Notes: generated by a model from the letters alone, not told the origin. A stretch of DNA of 64,000 bases from Neobacillus sp. FSL H8-0543 (GCF_038592905.1 NZ_CP151943.1:3360501-3424500); one strand, 5' to 3'. Shown: positions 26,074-34,418, counted from the first letter of the stretch. Numbers and translations are program-made.

Positions 26074-27255
26074 ATGACCATAACAATCGATTCATGTCTT
26101 TCATTAGTCCCGATTGAGATTCGTAAGGATAAGAAACATTTTATTGTCGAGGATCAGATATCTGGCGAGTTTTATGAAATGTCAGAGGTTTGCATTGATG
26201 CAATCAATTTGATACATCAAGGTGACCAATTAGGAGATATTGAGCGTGAGCTTAAAGATAAATATCCTATGGAGGAAGTTAATCTCCTGGATTTTGGTGA
26301 ACAGCTGCTTGAATTAGATTTAATTGCTGAAATTGACGGGGTACAGGTTGATAAGAAGCAAAAGCAAAAGGAAAGATTGGGTTTTTTAGCGATTCCTCCA
26401 ACTATTGGGAAAATATTTTTCAATAAGCTTACCTATCCATTGTATTTTGTATTATTTATAATAAATCTTTTCCTTTTCATTACCCATCCCTCTCTATTTC
26501 CACATCATGAAGATATATTTGTTTTTGACATCATGGCATTAAATGTGGTTTTATGGATGTCTTTTACGTTTTTGCTGCTGTTAGTACATGAGTTTGGTCA
26601 TATTTTGGCCATGAGAGCACACAATCTCCCCACAAAACTGGGGGTTGGACACCGTATGTTCTTTGTGGTCATTGAAACGGATATGTCATCCGTTTGGAAA
26701 CTTGCACCGAAAGAGCGAAATGTTCTTTTTCTAGCAGGTCTTTGTTTTGATATGGTTATCCTCTTCATTGTCCTTGTTTCTCAATTGTTGTTTCCGAGTG
26801 GTTCCTGGTTATTTAATGGATTATTAAACTTAGCGGTGTTTGACATTGTTCTGAGAATTATCTATCAATGCTGTATATATATGAAAACAGATTTATATTT
26901 TGTTTTTGAAAATGTATCTGGATGCTACAATTTAATGGAAAATGCGAAACAAAATATTAGAAATAAACTTACCTTTCTAAGACTCAATGCTCGGAAAGAA
27001 GTTCTGTTTTCAGAGGAAAGAAGGACGGTATTTCTCTATACTATCCTGTACTTCCTTGGGGTTGTCATATCAATTTCATTGTATTTCATTTATTATATTC
27101 CAGAAATTATCCATGCAGGGAACAAATTACTCCCTGGGTTTACCCATCCGCCAACAAGCTTACTTTTCTGGGATGCCGTACTGTTTTCACTTCAGGTTGG
27201 GATTTTTATTCTATTGCTTTTAAATTCTTGGCGCAAAAAATACCTTCCATCATAA
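26074..27255 (+). CDS. Membrane protein: PqqD/RRE-like domain fused to M50-type zinc metalloprotease
   Basis: Residues 1 to about 95 look like a PqqD-type peptide-recognition domain (IRKDKKHFIVEDQISGEFYEM..., then DIERELKDKYP and LLELDLIAEI). The remainder is a polytopic membrane region with the zinc motif HEFGH at residues 172-176. A possible third-ligand Asp226 lies in LAGLCFDMVI, as in site-2-protease-like peptide proteases (YydH-like). Such fusions occur in RiPP and peptide-export loci. No radical SAM enzyme or ABC exporter is adjacent. The gene lies 70 bases after the Cys/Trp-rich peptide gene, its likely partner. The ribosome-binding site (AAGGA) is weak. Confidence 0.78.
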   Translation: MTITIDSCLSLVPIEIRKDKKHFIVEDQISGEFYEMSEVCIDAINLIHQGDQLGDIERELKDKYPMEEVNLLDFGEQLLELDLIAEIDGVQVDKKQKQKERLGFLAIPPTIGKIFFNKLTYPLYFVLFIINLFLFITHPSLFPHHEDIFVFDIMALNVVLWMSFTFLLLLVHEFGHILAMRAHNLPTKLGVGHRMFFVVIETDMSSVWKLAPKERNVLFLAGLCFDMVILFIVLVSQLLFPSGSWLFNGLLNLAVFDIVLRIIYQCCIYMKTDLYFVFENVSGCYNLMENAKQNIRNKLTFLRLNARKEVLFSEERRTVFLYTILYFLGVVISISLYFIYYIPEIIHAGNKLLPGFTHPPTSLLFWDAVLFSLQVGIFILLLLNSWRKKYLPS

Positions 27256-27333
27256 CTTGTGTCAAAAGTTTGTCTGAAATTGCATATCTAAGGGTTTTTT
27301 CCTCGGAGGATGGGGGAGTTCCCCTATTAATGT

Positions 27334-27387
27334 AACACTAACGTTTTTCTTACAATTAGAGTAAGAAAAACGTTAGTGTTATTTTTT
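27334..27387 (+). terminator. Strong hairpin in the leader of the nitrate-reduction operon
   Basis: A perfect 20-base inverted repeat (27334-27353 with 27361-27380, seven-base loop) is followed by ATTTTTTT. The T-run ends just before the GAGGAGG site of the next gene. It could end the upstream transcript, but it leaves no room for a promoter downstream, so it may act as an attenuator in the leader. Confidence 0.75.
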
Positions 27388-27403
27388 TGAGGAGGAACAA
27401 AAA

Positions 27404-28486
27404 ATGCATTTAAATACTTCTACTACTATAAAAGCTGAAAGCTCGATTGATAACGCATTTGCATCCCATTTTGCTAAATCGATGTTCTTAACGGTTTCTG
27501 CTATTGTATTGTTATCTTTTATCGCCACTAGAATGTTTACACATGTTGATTTAAATCTTTATGGATACATGGTCGGAACGATTGTATTCATTGGCGGCTT
27601 TTTCTATCGCTTTATAGCTTGGGGGGAAAGACCGCCAACAAAGCTTTTTATTAAAAAAGGCTTAAAACTGCTATTTAGAAAAAGTACAGCTAAAACATCT
27701 GTTGATCATTTAGCCATCTACAACTTCATCTGGAATCGTGGATTCTACCGCTGGATTCAGCATATTTTAATCGGTTGGGGTTGTGTTTTAGCCTGCCTAG
27801 TCACGTTTCCACTCGTGTTTGGCTGGATGTATTTTACCATGGACGAAAACGGTCTCTATACAATCGTCTTAATGGGAATGAACTTGATGGAAGTTAAAGC
27901 AGATGGGATCATCGCTTGGTTCTCATATAATGCACTAAATATTTCAGCAACAATGGTTATTGCCGGAGTATGTATGGCATTATACCGCCGCTTGAAAAAC
28001 ATGCAGGCAAGAGCAGAACAAAAATTCATTTATGACTTCCTGCCGCTTTACTTATTATTGTTTATTTCAATTACAGGTCTTTTATTAACCTTCCAGAATG
28101 TTTTCCTGCATGGCTGGATGCAGCCGCAGATGTCATTGATTCATCAATTCTCTGTAATCGTGACACTGATTTACTTGCCCTTTGGAAAGCTAGCCCATAT
28201 ACCTTTCCGTCCGATGAGTGTATTAGCAAAGAATTACCGTGAGCATTACAGTGCACAAGCAATGAAAGAATGTAAGGTTTGTGGAGATGAATTTGTTTCA
28301 GTTGAACAATCAAGCGACGTTGTTCAAGTATTAGGTGTAAATGATATCGAATTTAACATGGAAGATGGCTTTAATCTAGCTGAATTATGTCTGCCATGCC
28401 GCAGAAAATATAGAATTTCAAGGTTCTCAGGATTCGCGACACATCAAGTGAAGGTCAAGGAGGCAAACCAGAATGCAAAGGGATAA
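27404..28486 (+). CDS. Membrane subunit of the nitrate-reduction complex (NarI/cytochrome-b-like)
   Basis: This 360-residue protein has about six membrane segments and conserved histidines inside or next to them (WIQHILIGWG, SLIHQFSVIV, LAHIPFRP), consistent with haem binding and quinol oxidation. The C-terminal cytoplasmic tail has two CxxC motifs (CKVCGDEF and CLPCRRKY), possibly for a metal or cluster. It heads the operon, and its end overlaps the catalytic-subunit gene by 14 bases. I infer that it passes electrons from menaquinol towards the ferredoxin and molybdenum subunits; assignment to NarI proper is not secure. Confidence 0.7.
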   Translation: MHLNTSTTIKAESSIDNAFASHFAKSMFLTVSAIVLLSFIATRMFTHVDLNLYGYMVGTIVFIGGFFYRFIAWGERPPTKLFIKKGLKLLFRKSTAKTSVDHLAIYNFIWNRGFYRWIQHILIGWGCVLACLVTFPLVFGWMYFTMDENGLYTIVLMGMNLMEVKADGIIAWFSYNALNISATMVIAGVCMALYRRLKNMQARAEQKFIYDFLPLYLLLFISITGLLLTFQNVFLHGWMQPQMSLIHQFSVIVTLIYLPFGKLAHIPFRPMSVLAKNYREHYSAQAMKECKVCGDEFVSVEQSSDVVQVLGVNDIEFNMEDGFNLAELCLPCRRKYRISRFSGFATHQVKVKEANQNAKG

Positions 28487-30641
28487 GTTTTTTAAAGAAG
28501 TTGAGAATGTAAGACATCCGAATGAAACACTTGTGAAAACACACTGCAGCTATTGTGGAATGCAATGTGGGATGAACTTACGTGTAAATACAAAGACAAA
28601 TAAGATTATCGGTGTTGAGCCTCGTTATGACTGGCCTGTTACATTAGGAAAAATGTGTCCAAAAGGGGTTACTGCTTATCAGCAAACCAACCATGATGAT
28701 CGCCTGCTAAAACCTTTAATCCGTGATGATGCATCCTTAAAAGGAACAAAGGACGGCTTCCGTGAAGCAACCTGGGATGAAGCATATGACTTAATCGTGA
28801 AAAAATTCCAAGAGCTGCAACATGATTATGGTAAGGATTCACTTAGTGTTTATAGCGGTGTATCTATGACCAATGAAAAATGTTACCTTACTGGAAAATT
28901 TGCACGTGTTGGCTTACAAACTCGCTACATCGACTATAACGGCCGTTTCTGCATGGCAAGTGCTGCAGGTGGATTTATGAGATCCTTTGGGGTTGACCGT
29001 GGTTCAACACTTCCTTGGACAGATCTTCATGAAACGGACTGTTTGTTTATTGCCGGCAGTAACACGGCTGACTGTCACCCAACATCAATGTTCCGCGTTT
29101 GGGCAGTTCAGGAAAGAGGCGGTTATTTAATCGTAGCTGATCCTCGTGAAACCCCTATTGCAAGAAGAGCAGATGTTCATTTGGATTTAAGACCAGGAAC
29201 AGATCTAGCGCTTGCAAATGGAATTTTAAACTTACTCATTCAAAACGGCTATGCTGATGAAGAATTTGTTAACAATCATACGAACGGTTTTGAAGAAACA
29301 AAAGAACTAGTGAAAGAATTCACACCAGAATATACAAGCGAATTAACAGGAGTTGCACCTGAAAAGATAATCAAAGCTGCTGAAATTTACGGAAAAGCAC
29401 CTAATGCGATTGTTATGTTTGCTCGTGGTATCGAACAACAGGTTAAAGGTGTAGACAATGTTTCAGGGTACACAAACATGGCGTTAGTGACTGGTAAAAT
29501 TGGTCGGCCAAAAGCAGGTGTTGCAACATTTACGGGACAGGGAAATGGTCAAGGCGGTCGTGAGCATGGTCAAAAAGCTGATGCATTACCTGGCTACAGG
29601 AAAATTGCAAATCCTGACCATGTTAAAGCAGTAGCTAAGGTGTGGGGTATCGAACCAGAAGAAATGCCAAAAGAGGGTGTTTCCGCATATGAAATGTTTG
29701 GATTAATGGAGCAAAAAACAATTCGTGGCTTGTACTTATTATGCTCAAATCCTGCAGTATCTGCACCAAACTTAAATTATGTAAGGGAACAGTTAAAGAA
29801 CCTGGATTTCATGGTATGCGCTGATTTCTATCTATCGGAATCTGCTGAATATGCTGATGTAATCTTGCCAACAACTACATGGTCTGAGGACGAAGGGACA
29901 GTTACTAACCTTGAAGGACGTTGTATAAAAATTAACAAGGCACAAGAGCCACTTGGAGAATCTAAACCAGATTGGCAAATTCAAGTTGAGCTGTGTGAGC
30001 GTTTAGGAAGAGGGAAATACTTCTCTCATTTGAATACGGCTAGTGATGTTGGCGACGAATTCCGTTTAGCTTCAAAAGGTGGCTATGCAGATTACTACGG
30101 AATCACTTGGGATAAAATCGAAAAGCAAGATGGCGTATTCTGGCCATGTAAAGATGAAGATGATAAAGGAACACCACATATGTTTTTGGATAAAAAATTC
30201 TATCATCCTGATGGAAAAGCAAAAATTTGTGCGTTGCCATACCGTCCGCCGGCTGAAGAGCCAAATGAAGACTTTCCATTACGCTTAACAACAGGACGTG
30301 TTGTCTATCATTATTTATCAGGTAACCAAACAAGAAGAATCAATTTCTTACGTGATATGTGCCCAGAGCCATTTGTAGAGGTACATCCAGAAACAGCTGC
30401 CCTCTACAATATCGAACATGAAGAATTTGTCCGCTTATATACCCGTAGAGGCGAAGCAGAATATAAAGTGAAAATTACTGAAGCGATTCGAAAAGATACA
30501 GTTTTCGTTCCATACCATTGGGGTCATGATAAATCTATTAATCTATTAACAATTCCAGCCCTAGACCCGATGTCACGGATGCCTGAATTTAAAGCATGCG
30601 CAGCGCAGATTGAAAAACTAGAACTAAAGAAGGTGCAGTAA
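28473..30641 (+). CDS. Molybdopterin oxidoreductase, NasC/NapA-type nitrate reductase catalytic subunit
   Basis: This 722-residue protein binds one N-terminal 4Fe-4S cluster (Cys25, Cys28, Cys32 and Cys62) and a bis-MGD molybdenum cofactor. The proposed Mo ligand is Cys160 in YIDYNGRFCMAS, the cysteine type of assimilatory NasC and NapA, not the SeCys/Cys context of formate dehydrogenase. Further cofactor segments are GQGNGQGGREHGQKADALPGY and the C-terminal TTGRVVYHYLSGNQTRR. Length and sequence are close to B. subtilis NasC. There is no Tat signal, so it is cytoplasmic. The neighbours suggest a membrane-coupled rather than NAD(P)H-fed enzyme. Confidence 0.88.
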   Translation: MQRDKFFKEVENVRHPNETLVKTHCSYCGMQCGMNLRVNTKTNKIIGVEPRYDWPVTLGKMCPKGVTAYQQTNHDDRLLKPLIRDDASLKGTKDGFREATWDEAYDLIVKKFQELQHDYGKDSLSVYSGVSMTNEKCYLTGKFARVGLQTRYIDYNGRFCMASAAGGFMRSFGVDRGSTLPWTDLHETDCLFIAGSNTADCHPTSMFRVWAVQERGGYLIVADPRETPIARRADVHLDLRPGTDLALANGILNLLIQNGYADEEFVNNHTNGFEETKELVKEFTPEYTSELTGVAPEKIIKAAEIYGKAPNAIVMFARGIEQQVKGVDNVSGYTNMALVTGKIGRPKAGVATFTGQGNGQGGREHGQKADALPGYRKIANPDHVKAVAKVWGIEPEEMPKEGVSAYEMFGLMEQKTIRGLYLLCSNPAVSAPNLNYVREQLKNLDFMVCADFYLSESAEYADVILPTTTWSEDEGTVTNLEGRCIKINKAQEPLGESKPDWQIQVELCERLGRGKYFSHLNTASDVGDEFRLASKGGYADYYGITWDKIEKQDGVFWPCKDEDDKGTPHMFLDKKFYHPDGKAKICALPYRPPAEEPNEDFPLRLTTGRVVYHYLSGNQTRRINFLRDMCPEPFVEVHPETAALYNIEHEEFVRLYTRRGEAEYKVKITEAIRKDTVFVPYHWGHDKSINLLTIPALDPMSRMPEFKACAAQIEKLELKKVQ

Positions 30642-31199
30642 ATGAAAAAGAGGCTTTATTTAGAACTTGAAAACTGTATTGGGTGTCGCTCTTGCTTGGC
30701 GGCTTGTACGCAATGCGGCGGCCATGAGGAGCGTAATCGTAACTATGTTTACGATGTGAACCCGCTCGTCAACCGTCAAACGATGCCTCTGATGTGCCTT
30801 CACTGTGTGAATCCAGCCTGTGCGAGAAGCTGTCCGGCTCAGGCTATTCAGATTCACGAAACTGGCGCGGTTTTATCTGCTCTTGTAGAAAAGTGTATAG
30901 GTTGCCAGAACTGTACCATTGCCTGTCCGTATGGTATTCCAAAGTTTGATACTGAGCAAAATCTAATGTACAAGTGTGATTTATGTATCGACAGGACGAA
31001 AGACGGCATACCGCCAATGTGTGCGAGTGTTTGTCCTTCCAATACAATCCAGTGGTTAACAGAGGAAGAAATTGATGCGAAACAAAGTCAATTTAATTTA
31101 GACAATGATAAATGGGTGACAAGTATGCCGTTAGAAGGCGAAACAAATGTAAGAGTGAATCTTCCTGGTATTTTACAGGGCGTCACGAAATTGTTTTAG
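30642..31199 (+). CDS. Four-cluster 4Fe-4S ferredoxin subunit (DmsB/NrfC-like)
   Basis: This 185-residue protein has four cysteine groups typical of electron-transfer subunits of molybdenum oxidoreductases: CIGCRSCLAAC, CLHCVNPACARSCP, CIGCQNCTIACP and CDLC...CASVCP. Together they can hold four 4Fe-4S clusters. There is no signal peptide. It starts at the base after the catalytic-subunit stop and should wire the catalytic subunit to the membrane or Rieske partners. Confidence 0.9.
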   Translation: MKKRLYLELENCIGCRSCLAACTQCGGHEERNRNYVYDVNPLVNRQTMPLMCLHCVNPACARSCPAQAIQIHETGAVLSALVEKCIGCQNCTIACPYGIPKFDTEQNLMYKCDLCIDRTKDGIPPMCASVCPSNTIQWLTEEEIDAKQSQFNLDNDKWVTSMPLEGETNVRVNLPGILQGVTKLF

Positions 31200-31211
31200 G
31201 AGGGATTAGAC

Positions 31212-31736
31212 ATGACGGATAAGAATAATAAAATCCCATTTGAAGAAGATAATTATACCCATAATATAAATCGCAATAATGAAAGAAAGCTAGACCGTCG
31301 CGGGTTTATGAAAACATTGGTAGGTGCAGCGGGCGTATTCGCTGTTTCCTCTCTTCCATGGGGAGTATTGGCGGCTAAAGAATTAAATGGCCTTGGGGAT
31401 AAAAAATATCCGAAACAGAAAATAACCGATGTCAAGTCATTGGCTGTTGGTGATTCAACTGACTTTGCCTTTCCTGGAGAACATGATAGTGCAATTTTAA
31501 TAAGACTTTCGGAATCGAAGTACGTAGCTTATCAAAACGCCTGTACCCATCTTCGTTGTCCTGTATTTTGGAAAAAGGATGAAGGTGAAATGATTTGCCC
31601 CTGTCATCATGGAAAGTTTGACGTGGAGACGGGTACACCAACTGCGGGTCCGCCAAGACGCCCACTCCCTGAAATTTATGTGAAAGTAGAAAACGGTGCT
31701 GTATATGCCGTGGGGGTGAAACGTTATGAAGCGTAG
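31212..31736 (+). CDS. Rieske 2Fe-2S protein with Tat-type signal
   Basis: This 174-residue protein has a twin-arginine motif DRRGFMK near residue 29 followed by a hydrophobic segment, so it should be folded in the cytoplasm and exported or anchored by Tat. The Rieske domain has the ligand pairs ACTHLRC and CPCHHGKFD and the typical PPRRPLPEIYVKVENG end. A Rieske protein within a molybdenum-enzyme operon suggests quinol oxidation on the outer face, as in bc-type complexes. It starts 12 bases after the ferredoxin gene with GGAGGG as site. Confidence 0.9.
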   Translation: MTDKNNKIPFEEDNYTHNINRNNERKLDRRGFMKTLVGAAGVFAVSSLPWGVLAAKELNGLGDKKYPKQKITDVKSLAVGDSTDFAFPGEHDSAILIRLSESKYVAYQNACTHLRCPVFWKKDEGEMICPCHHGKFDVETGTPTAGPPRRPLPEIYVKVENGAVYAVGVKRYEA

Positions 31737-31917
31737 TTACGTAAGTGTTGCCCTCCTTCTAGCTGTTTTAATGTTGAATATTATTGTTACCCAATTCATG
31801 GTTCACCAATACTTTTATGAAAATTATTCGAAGACAATTATTGCTGCAATCATCAATGTCATATTGTTTCCAGTTGCATTCCTTATCTATAAAAAGGGTG
31901 TGAATGTTCATGAATAG
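31726..31917 (+). CDS. Small two-helix membrane protein of the nitrate-reduction operon
   Basis: This 63-residue protein overlaps the end of the Rieske gene by 11 bases and consists of two hydrophobic helices (residues 7-28 and 36-55) with few charged residues. It is likely an accessory subunit that anchors the Rieske protein or completes the membrane part. I recognise no family. Confidence 0.65.
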   Translation: MKRSYVSVALLLAVLMLNIIVTQFMVHQYFYENYSKTIIAAIINVILFPVAFLIYKKGVNVHE

Positions 31918-32221
31918 TGAGACATATATCGATTTTTGTTTTATGAGAGCACAATCGGATAATTTTGCGATTGAAATTGATGAATTATTAAAAAGTACAT
32001 TTGGAAAAAAGCGTTTGAAATGGTATCTTGAAGAAAAGAATTTAAATGGGGCCGAGATGGTTATTGCAGAAGTGAAGGGTATGAGTGATTGGACATCTGA
32101 AGAGGAATCCATCCGTTTTCTTGAAGAAAATGCAGGGGATAAGTTTTGGGAGTATCTTCAAGGCTATAAAATGTTCATTTATCCTGCCAAGAGAGGATGT
32201 AATAGCTGTGGAACCCATTAG
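31904..32221 (+). CDS. Small cytoplasmic protein of the nitrate-reduction operon, possible chaperone
   Basis: This 105-residue protein is soluble and acidic with a C-terminal CNSCGTH motif that could bind a metal. It overlaps the preceding gene by 14 bases; an ATG two codons later is an alternative start. Its position after the structural genes would suit an assembly factor comparable to NapD/NarJ, but I see no clear similarity, so the role is inferred from context only. Confidence 0.6.
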   Translation: MFMNSETYIDFCFMRAQSDNFAIEIDELLKSTFGKKRLKWYLEEKNLNGAEMVIAEVKGMSDWTSEEESIRFLEENAGDKFWEYLQGYKMFIYPAKRGCNSCGTH

Positions 32222-32489
32222 CATAGATGAGCTGCAGCGATTCGTCGGAGAATCTGTTGAAGTTATTATTCAGGATGCACAAGTAAAGGATCAAGCACCA
32301 ATTCTTCAGAAAAAGGTGAAGAAAGTCCAGAACTGCCCTGATGGCACACATATCCGTTTCTATTTTGATAACTTCTATTTTCTTGCAGTTCCATTGGCAA
32401 GTAATGTAAGCCAAACGGCAACAGCCTTTTCAGCATCAGATCCAAAAAGCGGTTTAACCTATACGATTAAAAAGGTTCAGGTCAATTAA
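32208..32489 (+). CDS. Small hypothetical protein, last gene of the nitrate-reduction structural set
   Basis: I place the start at a GTG about ten bases after AGAGAGGA, overlapping the preceding gene by 14 bases; the result is about 93 residues. An open frame extends further upstream but would overlap the previous gene deeply. The protein is beta-rich (GTHIRFYFDNFYFLAVPL, then TYTIKKVQVN) with no membrane segment. I recognise no family. The chain of short overlaps suggests coupled translation with the oxidoreductase subunits. Confidence 0.5.
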   Translation: MEPISIDELQRFVGESVEVIIQDAQVKDQAPILQKKVKKVQNCPDGTHIRFYFDNFYFLAVPLASNVSQTATAFSASDPKSGLTYTIKKVQVN

Positions 32490-32508
32490 TAACCTGGCTT
32501 TTTTTTTA
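32476..32508 (+). terminator. Likely terminator at the end of the oxidoreductase gene set
   Basis: CAGGT and ACCTG form a short stem overlapping the last codons and stop, followed by a run of T residues. The stem is weak, so read-through into the sensory genes is possible. Confidence 0.5.
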
Positions 32509-32539
32509 CAATAAAAGTACATTGTTGTTTTAGTTCACT

Positions 32540-32578
32540 CTGTTGATTGAGCGAAGTGCCTTGAGCTTCAATCAACAG
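32540..32578. repeat. Short remnant of the dispersed CTGTTGATTG palindromic repeat
   Basis: CTGTTGATTGA pairs with TCAATCAACAG, enclosing GCGAAGTGCCTTGAGCT-like sequence. These are the same termini and inner motif (GAAGTGCCTGGAGC) as the longer copies at 35.6, 41.6 and 57.7 kb. Confidence 0.75.
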
Positions 32579-32616
32579 ACATGAATAAAAATTAAACAGT
32601 GGTTAGGAGGTTAATG

Positions 32617-33261
32617 ATGGAGCAACCAACAAATAACCAGCAAATAAGCTCATACATTATACATTCACAGGAAGAAGAGATTAAACGGATTTCCCAAGAG
32701 CTCCATGAAGGGGTTGGCCAAAATCTCTATAGCATCTTAACTGGATTACAATTCGTTCAATCAAGTACCAAACAGCAGCATTTAAAGAATTATTTACATG
32801 AAATGACAGAGTTACTTGAAAAAAACATTCAGGAGATTAGGCTTCTATCTGTTGAATTGCATCCGCCTACCCTTACAACACTTGGATTACTTCCAGCGAT
32901 TAAGAGCTATATTAAGCTATATACCTCTACATTTGGAATTCTTGTTGATTTGAACTCAACTGGAGAGGAAAGGCAACTTCCCGAGAGACACCGGATTGCT
33001 GTTTTTCGCGTCTGCCAGGAAGCACTAACTAATATTGCCAAGTATGCAGATACATCTGAAGTAAAAATTGATTTTTATTGGGGAGAATATGAACTAAATA
33101 TGTGTATTTGTGATTTTGGTCAAGGATTTAAAGCAGAAGAGACAGATAATACTCTAGGTATTTCGGCCATGAAGGAACGGATGCATCTAACTGGCGGAAC
33201 GTGTGATATTTCCTCTACAATAGGAGAAGGAACAACGATTGAAATTTCTCTTCCCTATTGA
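32617..33261 (+). CDS. Sensor-less histidine kinase (HisKA_3 type, NreB-like)
   Basis: This kinase of about 214 residues consists almost only of a HisKA_3 dimerisation domain with the phospho-acceptor His in RISQELHEGVGQNLYS, and a HATPase domain with ICDFGQGF and LGISAMKERM. It lacks any PAS domain or cluster-binding cysteine group of the kind seen in staphylococcal NreB. I choose the second ATG, six bases after GGAGG. It is followed by a NarL/NreC-type regulator, a GAF protein and a second kinase, so its input probably comes from a partner protein. Confidence 0.85.
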   Translation: MEQPTNNQQISSYIIHSQEEEIKRISQELHEGVGQNLYSILTGLQFVQSSTKQQHLKNYLHEMTELLEKNIQEIRLLSVELHPPTLTTLGLLPAIKSYIKLYTSTFGILVDLNSTGEERQLPERHRIAVFRVCQEALTNIAKYADTSEVKIDFYWGEYELNMCICDFGQGFKAEETDNTLGISAMKERMHLTGGTCDISSTIGEGTTIEISLPY

Positions 33262-33281
33262 GGGAAAAAGGAGGGCTGAAA

Positions 33282-33935
33282 TTGATAAGAATTCTCTTGG
33301 TGGATGATCATGCTGTTGTAAGAATGGGTCTGACGATGCTACTGAATAATCACCCGGATATGCAAGTGATAGGTGAAGCCTCAGAAGGAAATGAAGGTAT
33401 AAAAAAGGCGCTAAAGCTAAAACCAAATGTTGTCGTTATGGATTTAAGTATGCCGCACGGAAAGGACGGATTGTCAGCTACTGCCGAGTTAAAAAAGCTC
33501 ATGCCAGAAGTAAACATTCTAATTCTGACCATGCATGATGATGAAGAGTACTTATTTAGAGCGGTCCAAGCAGGTGCTTCAGGATGCATTTTAAAAAGTG
33601 CCCCGCATGATGAATTAATGTCAGCAATTGAATCGGTAGCCCTTGGTGACGCATATCTTCATCCAGCAGCAACTAAACGATTAATGGAAGAATATTTAGC
33701 CAGTACGAAGCATGGAAATAATGATACCTTTAATCTGTTATCAGACCGAGAAAAAGAAGTGTTAACACTCGTTGCAAAAGGTTATGCAAACAAAGAGATT
33801 GCCGAGCAGTTAGTCATAAGTGTAAAAACGGTTGAAACTCATAAAGGAAACTTAATGGAAAAACTCCAAATGAAAACCCGACCCGAATTGGTTGAATACG
33901 CATTAAAAAAGGGGTTATTAGGATATGGAATGTAA
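33282..33935 (+). CDS. Response regulator, NarL/FixJ family (NreC-like)
   Basis: This 217-residue regulator has a receiver domain with the acidic DD pair (VDDHAVVRMG), the phospho-Asp in VVMDLSMP and Lys in CILKSA. A LuxR-type helix-turn-helix follows (LSDREKEVLTLVAKGYANKEIAEQLVISVKTVETH). The start is a TTG seven bases after AGGAGG; the longer open frame overlaps the kinase gene. With two flanking HisKA_3 kinases and a GAF protein, it most likely activates the nitrate-reduction operon upstream, as NreC does in staphylococci. Confidence 0.9.
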   Translation: MIRILLVDDHAVVRMGLTMLLNNHPDMQVIGEASEGNEGIKKALKLKPNVVVMDLSMPHGKDGLSATAELKKLMPEVNILILTMHDDEEYLFRAVQAGASGCILKSAPHDELMSAIESVALGDAYLHPAATKRLMEEYLASTKHGNNDTFNLLSDREKEVLTLVAKGYANKEIAEQLVISVKTVETHKGNLMEKLQMKTRPELVEYALKKGLLGYGM

Positions 33936-33950
33936 GGAGAATCTTCTAGG

Positions 33951-34406
33951 ATGTCTGAAATAAAGGAACTGCAGGCCGTTAGTAACGTATGTAATCAATT
34001 AAAAAAAGCAGCCGGCTGTGAGTTTGTTGCCCTTGCCCTGCAAAATGAAGCAGGCCCTGATGTCAGATGGCACTTTGCAGCAGGCAACTTGAATGATAAA
34101 TACAAACGTATAACTGTCCGCTTTGGAAAAGGCATTGCAGGGAAAATCATTTCTAGCGGCAGCCCGATGGAGATGGTTGATTTTCCTAATGATATTATCG
34201 GTAAGATTACTGACCATCCAATCATGCTAGCGGAAAAACTAGTATCCACTTACGCAGTCCCATTGTTTTTTAATGCTGTTCCTAAAGGTGTCTTGCTTAT
34301 TGGTAATAGAGAAAAGCATATTTTTTCTGAGCGGAGTCATGAGCTTGTAAAGGAAAGTGCTCATTTGTTGGAGCAAATCCTAAAAAGCCATATTTTACGT
34401 TTATGA
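33951..34406 (+). CDS. GAF domain protein (NreA-like nitrate receptor)
   Basis: This 151-residue protein is a single GAF domain (GCEFVALALQNEAGPDVRW, then RFGKGIAGKIISSG and VLLIGNREKHIFSE). Its size and position beside a HisKA_3 kinase and a NarL-type regulator match NreA of Staphylococcus carnosus, a GAF protein that binds nitrate and modulates NreB. The nitrate-binding role here is inferred from size, fold and context. It starts 15 bases after the regulator gene. Confidence 0.8.
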   Translation: MSEIKELQAVSNVCNQLKKAAGCEFVALALQNEAGPDVRWHFAAGNLNDKYKRITVRFGKGIAGKIISSGSPMEMVDFPNDIIGKITDHPIMLAEKLVSTYAVPLFFNAVPKGVLLIGNREKHIFSERSHELVKESAHLLEQILKSHILRL

Positions 34407-34418
34407 AGGAGGCATGGA

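Noticed and set aside
32085..32207. N-terminal extension of the last small gene in the nitrate operon
   Set aside because: It would lie inside the 105-residue gene without a ribosome-binding site; the GTG at 32208 is more credible.
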